DNA of 7,357 nucleotides from Clostridia bacterium (GCA_018333845.1 JAGXSK010000064.1:1-7357); one strand, 5' to 3'; shown: positions 1-6,576, counted from the first letter of the stretch. Translations and numbers: made by a program. The notes: a model not told the origin generated them from the sequence alone.

Positions 1-527
1 CACAGGATAATTAATTCGGCTTGTTCAATCTCCTCTGGATCCGAGTTGTAGTTGTTTCCAAAATCAAAAAACTGGGCATCCAGGCCTGCTGACCAACAGG
101 GCGACCCCAGGGACTGGGTTGTAGGTCCCAGGGAGTTAAACATTCCTTCAGCAGCATAATGTAAAAGGCCAAAATTCCCTGAATACTTGTTCAGGCAAAC
201 TGGCAATGTGGTGCCATACCGATCTTTTAGGTCCAGTATTTTTTCACAGATAATTTCCAGTGCTTCGTCCCAGGAAATTTTTTGCCAGATACCAGATCCT
301 CGAACAGCCTGCCTCATGGGATACTTAAGTCGATCTGGATTATATACCATGTTAAGATAATTATAACCCTTTGAACACAATTTACCCCTGGTGTAACCGT
401 GCAGTGGATCACCGCTAACTTTTACTAATCTGCCATTTTTCACATAAGCCAGTATTCCACATGCATCATAACAATTTCGGGGACATACATGACGGGTTAC
501 TCTATATTCCTTTTTTATAGAAGCCAT
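1..527 (-). CDS. Molybdopterin (Mo/W-bis-MGD) oxidoreductase, N-terminal part, runs off left edge
   Basis: About 175 N-terminal residues of a DMSO-reductase-superfamily molybdoenzyme are visible; the rest (such enzymes usually have 650-900 residues) lies left of the window. Translating the minus strand gives four cysteines, C15, C19, C23 and C51 (C-x3-C-x3-C-x27-C, within CPRNCYDAC and LCSKG), the standard [4Fe-4S] site of the family's N-terminal domain. Family-typical text follows: a YNPDRLKYPM segment, a WDEAL segment near residue 90, a GSPCWSAGL segment near residue 140, and the start of the DPEEIEQAELIIL strand that precedes the cofactor-binding fold. There is no twin-arginine signal, so the protein is probably cytoplasmic. 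I chose the ATG at 527 because AGGTG lies 6 bases upstream; an in-frame ATG at 533 directly abuts that AGGTG and is less likely. A terminator separates the gene from the operon upstream, so it is probably transcribed on its own. Family is secure; substrate cannot be told. Confidence 0.9.
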   Translation of the reverse strand, partial: MASIKKEYRVTRHVCPRNCYDACGILAYVKNGRLVKVSGDPLHGYTRGKLCSKGYNYLNMVYNPDRLKYPMRQAVRGSGIWQKISWDEALEIICEKILDLKDRYGTTLPVCLNKYSGNFGLLHYAAEGMFNSLGPTTQSLGSPCWSAGLDAQFFDFGNNYNSDPEEIEQAELIIL

Positions 528-544
528 AAGCATCACCTATAATT

Positions 545-573
545 TTTATATTATAATTATCCCATGATTTCAA
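545..573 (-). promoter_or_regulatory. Candidate sigma-A promoter for the molybdopterin oxidoreductase gene
   Basis: On the minus strand, TTGAAA (573-568) and TATAAA (550-545) are spaced by 17 bases; an overlapping perfect TATAAT lies at 555-550 with TTGTTT 16 bases upstream (577-572). Either would start transcription just before the AGGTG ribosome binding site, giving a very short leader. The AT-rich stretch makes chance matches likely, so the exact boxes are uncertain. A separate promoter fits with the terminator at 592-627. Confidence 0.4.
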
Positions 574-591
574 ACAAAAAGAAAGGCCCTC

Positions 592-627
592 AAAAAAAGA
601 GCAGCCATCAGTTTAAGGCTGCTCTTT
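592..627 (-). terminator. Intrinsic terminator of the methyltransferase-transporter-racemase operon
   Basis: A perfect 11-base-pair inverted repeat (arms 596-606 and 617-627, including GAGCAGCC/GGCTGCTC) with a 10-base loop. Read on the minus strand it is followed at once by a T run (complement of the A run 592-598). It lies 45 bases beyond the racemase stop codon, as expected for the operon end, and insulates the oxidoreductase gene downstream. Confidence 0.9.
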
Positions 628-671
628 AACATTACTGCAACTTAGGATATATAAGATCTTTAATTTATTCT

Positions 672-1670
672 TTATCTCATGGAAAATCCTTCCTTTAGTG
701 GGTCCTTGGAATCAATCATTAAATGCCCCATATTAATTATAAAGGCCTGGCTTTTTACATAGGGAATGATAGATGGATATTCACCGGTTTTTACCTCATC
801 ACCTATCCTACCCTCGAATATAGTTCCAACAATGCTCTCATGGTAGAAGATTTCATTTTTATTTAACAAACCACGATTATACATGGCTCCCATACGGGCA
901 CAGGTCCCTGTACCGCAAGGAGAACGGTCAATTTGGGCCTTTCCTAGAAACACCAAGCTTTTATAAGTATCACCCGGATATTCAGGGTCCCCCACGAACA
1001 AGATGTCATCAACCTTATTAATGTGTGGTTTCTCGGGGTGGCACATCTCAATATTTTGATTAACATAATCTCTGATAGCAGTACCATAGGTAATATAATC
1101 CTGTAAATGCTCTTTGGAATGGCTCAGCCCCAGCTGCTTTATATCCACCATTGCAAAGAAATTGCCTCCATAGACTATATCTGCCACTATTGCTTTTCCC
1201 AAAACATTAACGGATAAATCAGCCTTATACAGAAATGAGGGCACCCCTTCTAAGGTGGCATCCATGGCCCTGCCATCCTTGACATTTACCTGGATAGTTA
1301 CAAGACCTGCACCAGTTTCCAGGACCACATTAGTTACAGGTTCTTGTGGTTGAACCATACCTGTTTCAACTGCCACCGTGCCAATTGCAATTGAGCCGTG
1401 TCCACACATATTGTTGTATAGCGCTGTATCAATAAATATGACTCCCAGGTCAGCCCTGGGGTCCGTTGGTTCTGTTAAAACAGCACCATACATGTCTGCA
1501 TGCCCTCTAGGCTCAAGCATTGCCGCACTCCTAATAAAGTCGTAGTTTTTTTTCATGTATTCCGTCTTTTCAATGATGGTACTGCCCTTTAATTTTGGTC
1601 CGCCTGTTATGATTCTCATGGGCTCTCCTGCCACATGTGCATCTATATAGGATATAATGTACTGTCCCAT
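672..1670 (-). CDS. Proline racemase / hydroxyproline epimerase family protein
   Basis: 332 residues, the usual length for the proline racemase family (PF05544), a cofactor-independent cytoplasmic enzyme that inverts the alpha-carbon of proline or hydroxyproline using two cysteines as acid and base. Both cysteines are present: C89 in the MCGHGS motif and C252 in DRSPCGTGT. The dehydratase branch (trans-3-hydroxy-L-proline dehydratase) lacks the second cysteine, so this is more likely a racemase or epimerase. Also typical are the N-terminal DAHVAGEPMRI motif (residues 10-20), GGNFFAMVD (168-176) and the C-terminal DPLKEGF. The ATG at 1670 is preceded by AGAGGGGG at good spacing. It is the last gene of the operon, 23 bases after the transporter stop and 45 bases before a strong terminator. 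Whether it acts on proline, 4-hydroxyproline or an N-methylated derivative cannot be read from the sequence; the neighbouring betaine-type genes make the last an interesting possibility. Confidence 0.93.
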   Translation of the reverse strand: MGQYIISYIDAHVAGEPMRIITGGPKLKGSTIIEKTEYMKKNYDFIRSAAMLEPRGHADMYGAVLTEPTDPRADLGVIFIDTALYNNMCGHGSIAIGTVAVETGMVQPQEPVTNVVLETGAGLVTIQVNVKDGRAMDATLEGVPSFLYKADLSVNVLGKAIVADIVYGGNFFAMVDIKQLGLSHSKEHLQDYITYGTAIRDYVNQNIEMCHPEKPHINKVDDILFVGDPEYPGDTYKSLVFLGKAQIDRSPCGTGTCARMGAMYNRGLLNKNEIFYHESIVGTIFEGRIGDEVKTGEYPSIIPYVKSQAFIINMGHLMIDSKDPLKEGFSMR

Positions 1671-1693
1671 GCTTTTCCCCCTCTTTATGCCAG

Positions 1694-3286
1694 TTACACA
1701 TCTTTATTTACTGTGTTCTGGTTGGTAATATTATAAGTACCAGGATTATCTACAACCTTACCCCTGAAGTAGTAAACTATAAAGCCTACCATCATGGCAA
1801 TTTGAATGAAAAGAATAGGTATACCTGCAATTGTCTTTACAATCTTCACCCCTTCTAATCCCCCTGTCACCAGGAAAATTATTGCCGTAGCACCTGTTAG
1901 GAGACCCCAGAACAGCTTCAGGCTTACAGGAGGCTCACTAGTAGTGAGTTCATCTGACCTAGAGATGCTCAGCATTGAGACTGTTGATGTCATGGAATCG
2001 GCTAGTGTGATAAAAGATATGAATATTGTAATAATTAGTATTGGTCTGATTACTTCTACTAAAGGCAGCAGCTCCAGTACTCTCAACATCAGCATTTCTA
2101 TGCCACTTTCGTGGTAAATACCAATATAGTCCATTCCTTGATAATAATGACCGTGAATTATTAAAGAGCCAAATACACCAAACCACGCTATCCCAAATAA
2201 AGCTGGGAGCACCATGTTTACCATTAAAAATTCTCTGATGGTTCTACCATAAGCTAAACGTGCCAGGAACATGCCCACTATAGGGGCAAAGGATAACCAG
2301 TCGGCGTACCAGAACATATCCCACCATTGGGGCCACAAATCTCCATCTGGAAAGGGATCTGTAAATGTCATGGCTTCAAAGAAATTGTTGACATACGCTC
2401 CTGCTGACTGGGTTGTCAGGTTAAGTATAAAAGCTGTGGGACCAAATATAAATGCGAAGGTCATAAGTCCTATGAACAACCAGGCATTTTTATCACTAAG
2501 CCATTTGATGCCTCTATTTAACCCTGTAATGCTTGAGATGGTATAACCAGCTACTATTATTACACAAAGGGCTATCCACAGTGTTGGGCCTGTTGGAATG
2601 TTGAGCATGAATTCGAAGCCTGCACCCAACTGCATTAAGCCAAATCCCAGAGAACCTGCTGTACCTCCTACTATTGCAAATAATGTAATGGCATCAACTA
2701 TAGTGGCTGTTAAACCAGTTGATCTTTCACCTAGAAGGGGATAAAGTGCTGAGCTAGGAGCCAATGGTCTCTTCAGGTTATACGCTGCATAGGCAATTAG
2801 AACTCCTGCTACCACATAAATGGCATAAGGTGTAAATGTCCAGTGTAAGAAGGTGGTTCTCATTGCCCAGATTATGGCTTCATGAGAGTCTGGTTCCAGG
2901 AACATGCCTCTTGGGGGATATGCTGAATGAATTAATGCTTCTGGAGGCCAAAAAACAATCCCGATTGCAATACCAGCACATAGTGACATTGCCCACCAAT
3001 GCCAGGTGTTGAACTCAGGTTTTGCATCCTTTCCTCCAAGTTTGATTTTGCCAAGGGGGTGTATCATTAAGACTACTGCAAAAATAACGAAGGAAAGTGA
3101 ACCTAAACTTATCAACCAGCCGACATTCACCATAAGGCTTTCAAAAAAACCCCACATGACACTTACAAAAAGCTGTTCATTTGTAACACCCATAATGAAA
3201 AGAAATCCGAATATTACCAACGGTACCAATAAAACCGCCCAACGAATGGAATAGCCCTTATTACTGGAGTTCTTGCTATTTTCCAC
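1694..3286 (-). CDS. BCCT-family (betaine/carnitine/choline) transporter
   Basis: A 530-residue integral membrane protein of the BCCT family (PF02028), which carries quaternary-ammonium compounds by ion symport or exchange. Twelve hydrophobic segments can be placed near residues 16-34, 56-76, 98-114, 143-169, 196-218, 233-252, 268-288, 324-346, 354-378, 410-429, 456-475 and 484-507. Diagnostic stretches are GIAIGIVFWPPEA (105-117), the HW..TPYAIY and SALYPLLGER region (148-188), the SLGFGLMQLGAG loop (212-223), and the TM8 signature ending APIVGMFLARLAYGRTIREF (334-353). The TM8 tryptophan box reads FWYADWLSFAP, with fewer tryptophans than in glycine betaine carriers. The tails are short, without the long C-terminal osmosensing extension of BetP, which suggests nutrient uptake or exchange rather than osmotic stress. 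The start is GTG at 3286, supported by GGGAGGA 7 bases upstream. It is the middle gene of the operon, 27 bases after the methyltransferase. Family is certain; substrate is inferred from context. Confidence 0.95.
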   Translation of the reverse strand: MENSKNSSNKGYSIRWAVLLVPLVIFGFLFIMGVTNEQLFVSVMWGFFESLMVNVGWLISLGSLSFVIFAVVLMIHPLGKIKLGGKDAKPEFNTWHWWAMSLCAGIAIGIVFWPPEALIHSAYPPRGMFLEPDSHEAIIWAMRTTFLHWTFTPYAIYVVAGVLIAYAAYNLKRPLAPSSALYPLLGERSTGLTATIVDAITLFAIVGGTAGSLGFGLMQLGAGFEFMLNIPTGPTLWIALCVIIVAGYTISSITGLNRGIKWLSDKNAWLFIGLMTFAFIFGPTAFILNLTTQSAGAYVNNFFEAMTFTDPFPDGDLWPQWWDMFWYADWLSFAPIVGMFLARLAYGRTIREFLMVNMVLPALFGIAWFGVFGSLIIHGHYYQGMDYIGIYHESGIEMLMLRVLELLPLVEVIRPILIITIFISFITLADSMTSTVSMLSISRSDELTTSEPPVSLKLFWGLLTGATAIIFLVTGGLEGVKIVKTIAGIPILFIQIAMMVGFIVYYFRGKVVDNPGTYNITNQNTVNKDV

Positions 3287-3313
3287 AAAGTTTTCCTCCC
3301 CTTATTTATAATC

Positions 3314-4780
3314 TTATTTCTGGTAAGATTTTTCTGCTTCATCCACTATGCTATGCAATCTATTTAATACAGCATCAGTAAGGCACTGTGGTTCATGATT
3401 TTCCAACATTTTCTTTGCTTTTTTGTTGGCCCTTTCGCCAAAGGTGGTTTTACCCTTTTCTTCCCACATCTGGTATCGTTCACGGCTTATCAAAGATGGG
3501 TTCCAGAAATTTTTATAATTGTTAAAGGTATGCTCCTCCCCTAGAAAATGCCCACCTGGGCCAACCTTGTCAATAACATCTAAAGCCAGACTTTCATCAT
3601 CAACTTTTATCCCTTTTAAAATAGTTCTCACATAACCAATAATCTCATCTGCCATTACAAGCCCTTCTAGAGAAGCTGACATCCCTGATTCCAAAAAACC
3701 CACATCATGCACCAGATTTGCACCACTTAAAGCTGCACTATAGATGGAAAGGGCATATTCTATTGCTGCCTGTTCATCCAAAACCTTAGAATCACTGCAC
3801 CCTGCCGTACTGAACATTGGTAAATTTAGATAATGAACAAATTCAGTATATCCGGCATGCATCAAGCAGAATTCTGGTGACGAGCCGTAACAATGAATCA
3901 TTGTTTTCATGTCCATGTTAGTTGTTACACCACCAGCAATATATGGGGCACCTTCATTTTTAAGCTGATGAATTACAAGGCCGGCCAGATTGTCTGCAGC
4001 TGCAACCACTATTACGCCAGCCAATGATGCAGGTGCTGTGGCATTGCCCTGAACCCCTGGGGTATACATTACAGGCAGACCTTTTTCAGCCATATACAGC
4101 ATTTTATCCAGAGAATCTTCAGGGTGTTTTAGTGGGGTACAGGGTTCGGCATATAAAACAATAAAGGGGTTCCTTTGCAAAGCCTCTGCACCACCGGCCA
4201 CTTCCTCACACAAAGATACTATGGTCTCTACATTTTTCCTGTTAAACGCCCATGTTACAAAGGGCTTGGTAGTGTTTTGAAGCATGGCATGTACTTCATG
4301 AACATCTGCCAGGGATTCAGTAACATCTGAAATACTGGCCAATGACATGCAAAAATCCAGGTTAGGTAAATCTTCAACCAGTCTGGCTACATTACAGACA
4401 TCCTGTTTCAATACTTTCCTGCGCTCACCAGTTTCTAAATCTATAAAGTGAGGGTTGGTTGGTCCAGGACCAAAGTAAGTATTATTGCCCTCCAAAAAAA
4501 GTCTTCTATTTCCGTTGCGGTCTGATAATACAACCCTGGAAGGTGCTGTTGAAATAGCCTTTTCCACAAGCCTGGAGGGAAATCTAACTCTTTTACCATC
4601 TACCCAGCAGCCTGCCTTTTTTAGCAGCCCTAACGCTTCCTCATTATGAATTTCTGCCCCAGTTCTTTCTAGCACTTCCAAAACAGCTGCAAATAGTCTA
4701 TCAAGCTGGCTTTTTGAAAGGACATTAAAATGCACAGATTGATTATCTACCAGATTACTTGTACTGCATTTTGACCACAT
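3314..4780 (-). CDS. MttB-family (COG5598) methylamine/betaine:corrinoid methyltransferase, non-pyrrolysine type
   Basis: 488 residues, full length for the trimethylamine methyltransferase superfamily, cytoplasmic TIM-barrel enzymes that move a methyl group from a methylated amine to a cobalamin-binding protein. Family features are the N-terminal VLERTGAEIHNEEAL (35-49), GPGPTNPHFIDLETGERR (104-121), LPMFSTAGCSDSKVLDEQAAIE (320-341), LVHDVGFLESGMSASLEGLVMADEIIG (356-382) and a charged C-terminal helix with RERYQMWEEKG. The frame is open throughout, with no amber codon to be read as pyrrolysine, so it belongs with the non-Pyl homologues. Characterised members of that group demethylate glycine betaine (MtgB), proline betaine (MtpB) or carnitine (MtcB), not trimethylamine. 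The ATG at 4780 has AGAGGTG 8 bases upstream. It is the first gene of a three-gene operon behind a sigma-54 promoter. No corrinoid protein or corrinoid activator is encoded nearby. The family is secure; a proline-type betaine substrate is inferred from the racemase in the operon. Confidence 0.93.
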   Translation of the reverse strand: MWSKCSTSNLVDNQSVHFNVLSKSQLDRLFAAVLEVLERTGAEIHNEEALGLLKKAGCWVDGKRVRFPSRLVEKAISTAPSRVVLSDRNGNRRLFLEGNNTYFGPGPTNPHFIDLETGERRKVLKQDVCNVARLVEDLPNLDFCMSLASISDVTESLADVHEVHAMLQNTTKPFVTWAFNRKNVETIVSLCEEVAGGAEALQRNPFIVLYAEPCTPLKHPEDSLDKMLYMAEKGLPVMYTPGVQGNATAPASLAGVIVVAAADNLAGLVIHQLKNEGAPYIAGGVTTNMDMKTMIHCYGSSPEFCLMHAGYTEFVHYLNLPMFSTAGCSDSKVLDEQAAIEYALSIYSAALSGANLVHDVGFLESGMSASLEGLVMADEIIGYVRTILKGIKVDDESLALDVIDKVGPGGHFLGEEHTFNNYKNFWNPSLISRERYQMWEEKGKTTFGERANKKAKKMLENHEPQCLTDAVLNRLHSIVDEAEKSYQK

Positions 4781-4864
4781 AAATTTTTCACCTCTAGTAA
4801 GTTTTTTGTGTTAAGTTTGCAATATATTTAATAAATTCACAACATTTGCTTTACCCCCTTATGG

Positions 4865-4884
4865 AAAAATTTCTTCAAATTTTT
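4865..4884. repeat. AT-rich inverted repeat at the predicted operon transcription start
   Basis: A perfect 8-base inverted repeat (AAAAATTT - CTTC - AAATTTTT) lies just downstream of the sigma-54 -12 element and spans the predicted start near 4878. With only A/T pairs it would form a weak hairpin; its more likely role is easy strand opening. It may equally be a by-product of base composition. Confidence 0.4.
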
Positions 4885-4888
4885 ATAT

Positions 4889-4905
4889 TGCAAGATGCTT
4901 GCCAA
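4889..4905 (-). promoter_or_regulatory. Sigma-54 (-24/-12) promoter of the methyltransferase operon
   Basis: On the minus strand the sequence reads TTGGCAAGCATCTTGCA, matching the sigma-54 consensus TGGCAC-N5-TTGCA at all but one position. The invariant GG and GC dinucleotides are exactly 12 bases apart. It predicts a transcript starting near 4878, with a leader of about 98 bases before the methyltransferase ATG. The divergent gene encodes a sigma-54 activator, so promoter and activator probably form a pair. Confidence 0.88.
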
Positions 4906-4950
4906 CCTGACCAAATCTATAAAAAACACTGCTTTCATTAAAAATGGGTG

Positions 4951-4975
4951 TTTATCAGGCTATTTACCTGATAAA
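4951..4975. promoter_or_regulatory. Palindromic upstream activating sequence (enhancer) for the sigma-54 activator
   Basis: A perfect 9-base inverted repeat, TTTATCAGG and CCTGATAAA, separated by 7 bases (CTATTTA). Its centre near 4963 lies about 85 bases upstream of the predicted operon start, where activators of the NtrC/RocR type usually bind as dimers through Fis-like helix-turn-helix domains. No T run follows on either strand, so it is not a terminator. I see no second full copy in the window. Binding by the divergent regulator is an inference from position and symmetry. Confidence 0.68.
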
Positions 4976-5035
4976 TCATCCAATTACACGCAAAAAAAAT
5001 TGCTCCCCGCAAGATATTTTTCTGAAAAGTTTAAA

Positions 5036-5041
5036 TATACT
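5036..5041 (+). promoter_or_regulatory. Candidate -10 element for the regulator gene
   Basis: TATACT matches five of six positions of the sigma-A -10 consensus and lies about 95 bases upstream of the regulator start. No convincing -35 hexamer is found 16-18 bases upstream and there is no TGn extension, so this is a weak call. Constitutive low-level sigma-A expression would be the usual arrangement for such an activator. Confidence 0.3.
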
Positions 5042-5134
5042 TTAAAGGTTTTTGGTAGCTTTTAGCGAATAAATGAACAGCAAGATTTTTTGCGTTGGCC
5101 CAGAAAATCTTTTTATTATGGCGGTGTATTATTT

Positions 5135-6562
5135 GTGAATAATGAGTTAGCTGAAGAGACCCTTAACCTGATTCAAGAAAATGAGCTTTTGAAAAACGCC
5201 CTTCATGTCCTGGATGATGGTATTCACATAGTAAATAGAAAAGGGAATACCATATTTTATTCAAAGGGCCTGGAAAAAATTGAACAGTCCAGGGGTACGA
5301 GTGTTATGGGCAAACACATATCTGAAGCATATAAACTGGATGAGGACAGCAGCATACTGTTGAAGGTGCTAAATACAGGAGTGCCAGTAAAAAATCAGGA
5401 TACATCCTATGTAACATCCCATGGTAAAACCATTAACATTATTACCAACACTTATCCCATATATTCTGAAGGTAAAATAGTTGCAGCGGTTTCTGTAAAT
5501 AGGGACATTACTGCCTATCGGTCACTAGCCGAGACTATTCTCAAGCTGCAAAAGGAGTTATTTTCCAAATCCTACAGGCCGAGAAATGGCACTCAATATA
5601 CCTTTGAAGATATTGTAGGCTCAAGCAGCTATATTAAAAAAACCGTTGAGGCTGCGAAAAAATGCGCAATTAACCTGTCTCCAGTACTAATTCAGGGAGA
5701 AACAGGAACCGGCAAGGAGTTATTTGCCCAAAGCATTCATAATTACAGTCCCAGGGCCAATGGACCATTTGTTGCAGTTAATTGTGCTGCTATTCCAGAA
5801 ACCCTGTTAGAAAGCATTCTTTTTGGTACAGTCAAGGGAGCCTTTACAGGTTCAGAGGACAAAAAGGGCCTTTTTGAAGAAGCCGATGCTGGAACATTGT
5901 TTTTAGATGAAATAAATTCCATGAGCATGGTTTTGCAAAGTAAACTTCTCAGGGTTCTAGAGAGTAAAAAACTAAGAAGGGTGGGCGGCAGCAGGGACAT
6001 CCTGGTAAACCCGAGGATAATAAGTGCTGTAAATGTGGATCCCATGGCAGCTATCTCAAAGGGGGAGCTGCGAAGAGATATTTACTATCGTTTAGCCGTT
6101 GTCAATATAGAAGTTCCGTCTTTAAAGGAGCGTCCTGGCGATATTCCACTTCTAGTAGCTCACTTCATTGAGAATTCCAATAAAGTAATGGGTAAAAAAA
6201 TCAAGGGAATTTCTGAAGATGTTTTGAATATATTTAAAAAATACAGCTGGCCTGGAAATGTGCGTGAGCTCCATCACACCATAGAACATGCCATGAATAT
6301 GGCTGATAGTGATGAGACTGCTTTAGAATTACACCATCTACAAACACATTTTAGACAAAAATTTATTCCCAATAGCCCTTCCTATGAAGTATCTACTGGT
6401 GAAGATTTAAAAACCATCCTTTTGAATATAGAGAGAAACATAATAATCGAAGAATTAGCCAAAAACAATAAAAACATCACACAAACTGCTAGAAATCTAG
6501 GCATGTCCCGTCAGCATTTGCAATACCGCTTAAAACGTCTAAACATAGATTTAAGCGAATAA
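5135..6562 (+). CDS. PAS-domain sigma-54-dependent transcriptional activator (RocR/PrdR-like)
   Basis: 475 residues from the GTG at 5135 (an alternative TTG start at 5090 would add 15). Order of domains: an N-terminal PAS sensor (about residues 20-128, containing LDDGIHIVNRKGNTIFYSKG), a linker helix, a sigma-54 AAA+ domain (about 157-385) and a C-terminal Fis-type helix-turn-helix (about 440-470, NITQTARNLGMSRQHLQYRL). In the AAA+ domain I see Walker A GETGTGKE, the sigma-54 contact loop GAFTGS (usually GAFTGA), Walker B GTLFLDE, the arginine-finger region RRDIYYRL and sensor II GNVREL. The LFGTVKGAFTG wording resembles activators of arginine and proline catabolism such as RocR and PrdR. I prefer GTG 5135 because GGCGGTG lies 8 bases before it and the PAS domain starts soon after. 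It has no response-regulator receiver domain, so a small ligand sensed by PAS is likely. It probably activates the divergent operon through the promoter at 4889-4905. The ligand is unknown. Confidence 0.93.
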   Translation: MNNELAEETLNLIQENELLKNALHVLDDGIHIVNRKGNTIFYSKGLEKIEQSRGTSVMGKHISEAYKLDEDSSILLKVLNTGVPVKNQDTSYVTSHGKTINIITNTYPIYSEGKIVAAVSVNRDITAYRSLAETILKLQKELFSKSYRPRNGTQYTFEDIVGSSSYIKKTVEAAKKCAINLSPVLIQGETGTGKELFAQSIHNYSPRANGPFVAVNCAAIPETLLESILFGTVKGAFTGSEDKKGLFEEADAGTLFLDEINSMSMVLQSKLLRVLESKKLRRVGGSRDILVNPRIISAVNVDPMAAISKGELRRDIYYRLAVVNIEVPSLKERPGDIPLLVAHFIENSNKVMGKKIKGISEDVLNIFKKYSWPGNVRELHHTIEHAMNMADSDETALELHHLQTHFRQKFIPNSPSYEVSTGEDLKTILLNIERNIIIEELAKNNKNITQTARNLGMSRQHLQYRLKRLNIDLSE

Positions 6563-6576
6563 TAAAAGAATACAAA

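Larger units (their letters stand above)
4781..5134. other. Divergent intergenic control region
   Basis: 354 bases between the starts of the leftward operon and the rightward regulator, clearly more AT-rich than the flanking genes. It holds the operon ribosome binding site (4789-4795), an AT-rich dyad, a sigma-54 promoter, a palindromic probable enhancer and a candidate -10 box for the regulator. A small dyad TTGC-tcccc-GCAA (5000-5012) has no clear role. I see no tRNA, riboswitch fold or other complete gene; a 21-codon open frame (5073-5138) is treated separately. Confidence 0.7.

Noticed and set aside
1806..3254. Several plus-strand open frames of 80-100 codons (and one on the minus strand in another frame) inside the transporter gene
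   Set aside because: They lie entirely within a gene with clear family motifs, have no family-like content, and are expected antisense shadows.
3314..4780. Pyrrolysine-containing MttB
   Set aside because: No in-frame TAG occurs in the reading frame, which ends with TAA after a normal C-terminus.
4904..4913. AACCTGACCA as a second copy of the palindrome half-site
   Set aside because: Only ACCTGA is shared and no symmetrical partner exists.
4924..4953. AAACAC ... GTGTTT inverted repeat as a second enhancer half-site pair
   Set aside because: Arms are only 6 bases with an 18-base spacer and overlap the stronger palindrome; likely chance in AT-rich DNA.
5055..5068. TGGTAGCTTTTAGC as a possible sigma-54 promoter for the regulator
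   Set aside because: The GG-GC spacing is 11 bases instead of 12, which sigma-54 does not tolerate well, and the TTGC part is missing.
5743..6045. Minus-strand open frame of 100 codons inside the regulator
   Set aside because: Its span encodes the conserved AAA+ motifs on the plus strand; the antisense reading shows no recognisable protein.
5064..6563. Shared AGCGAATAA at 5064-5072 and at the regulator stop (6555-6563) as a possible duplication scar
   Set aside because: Nine bases of identity without flanking similarity is not meaningful.
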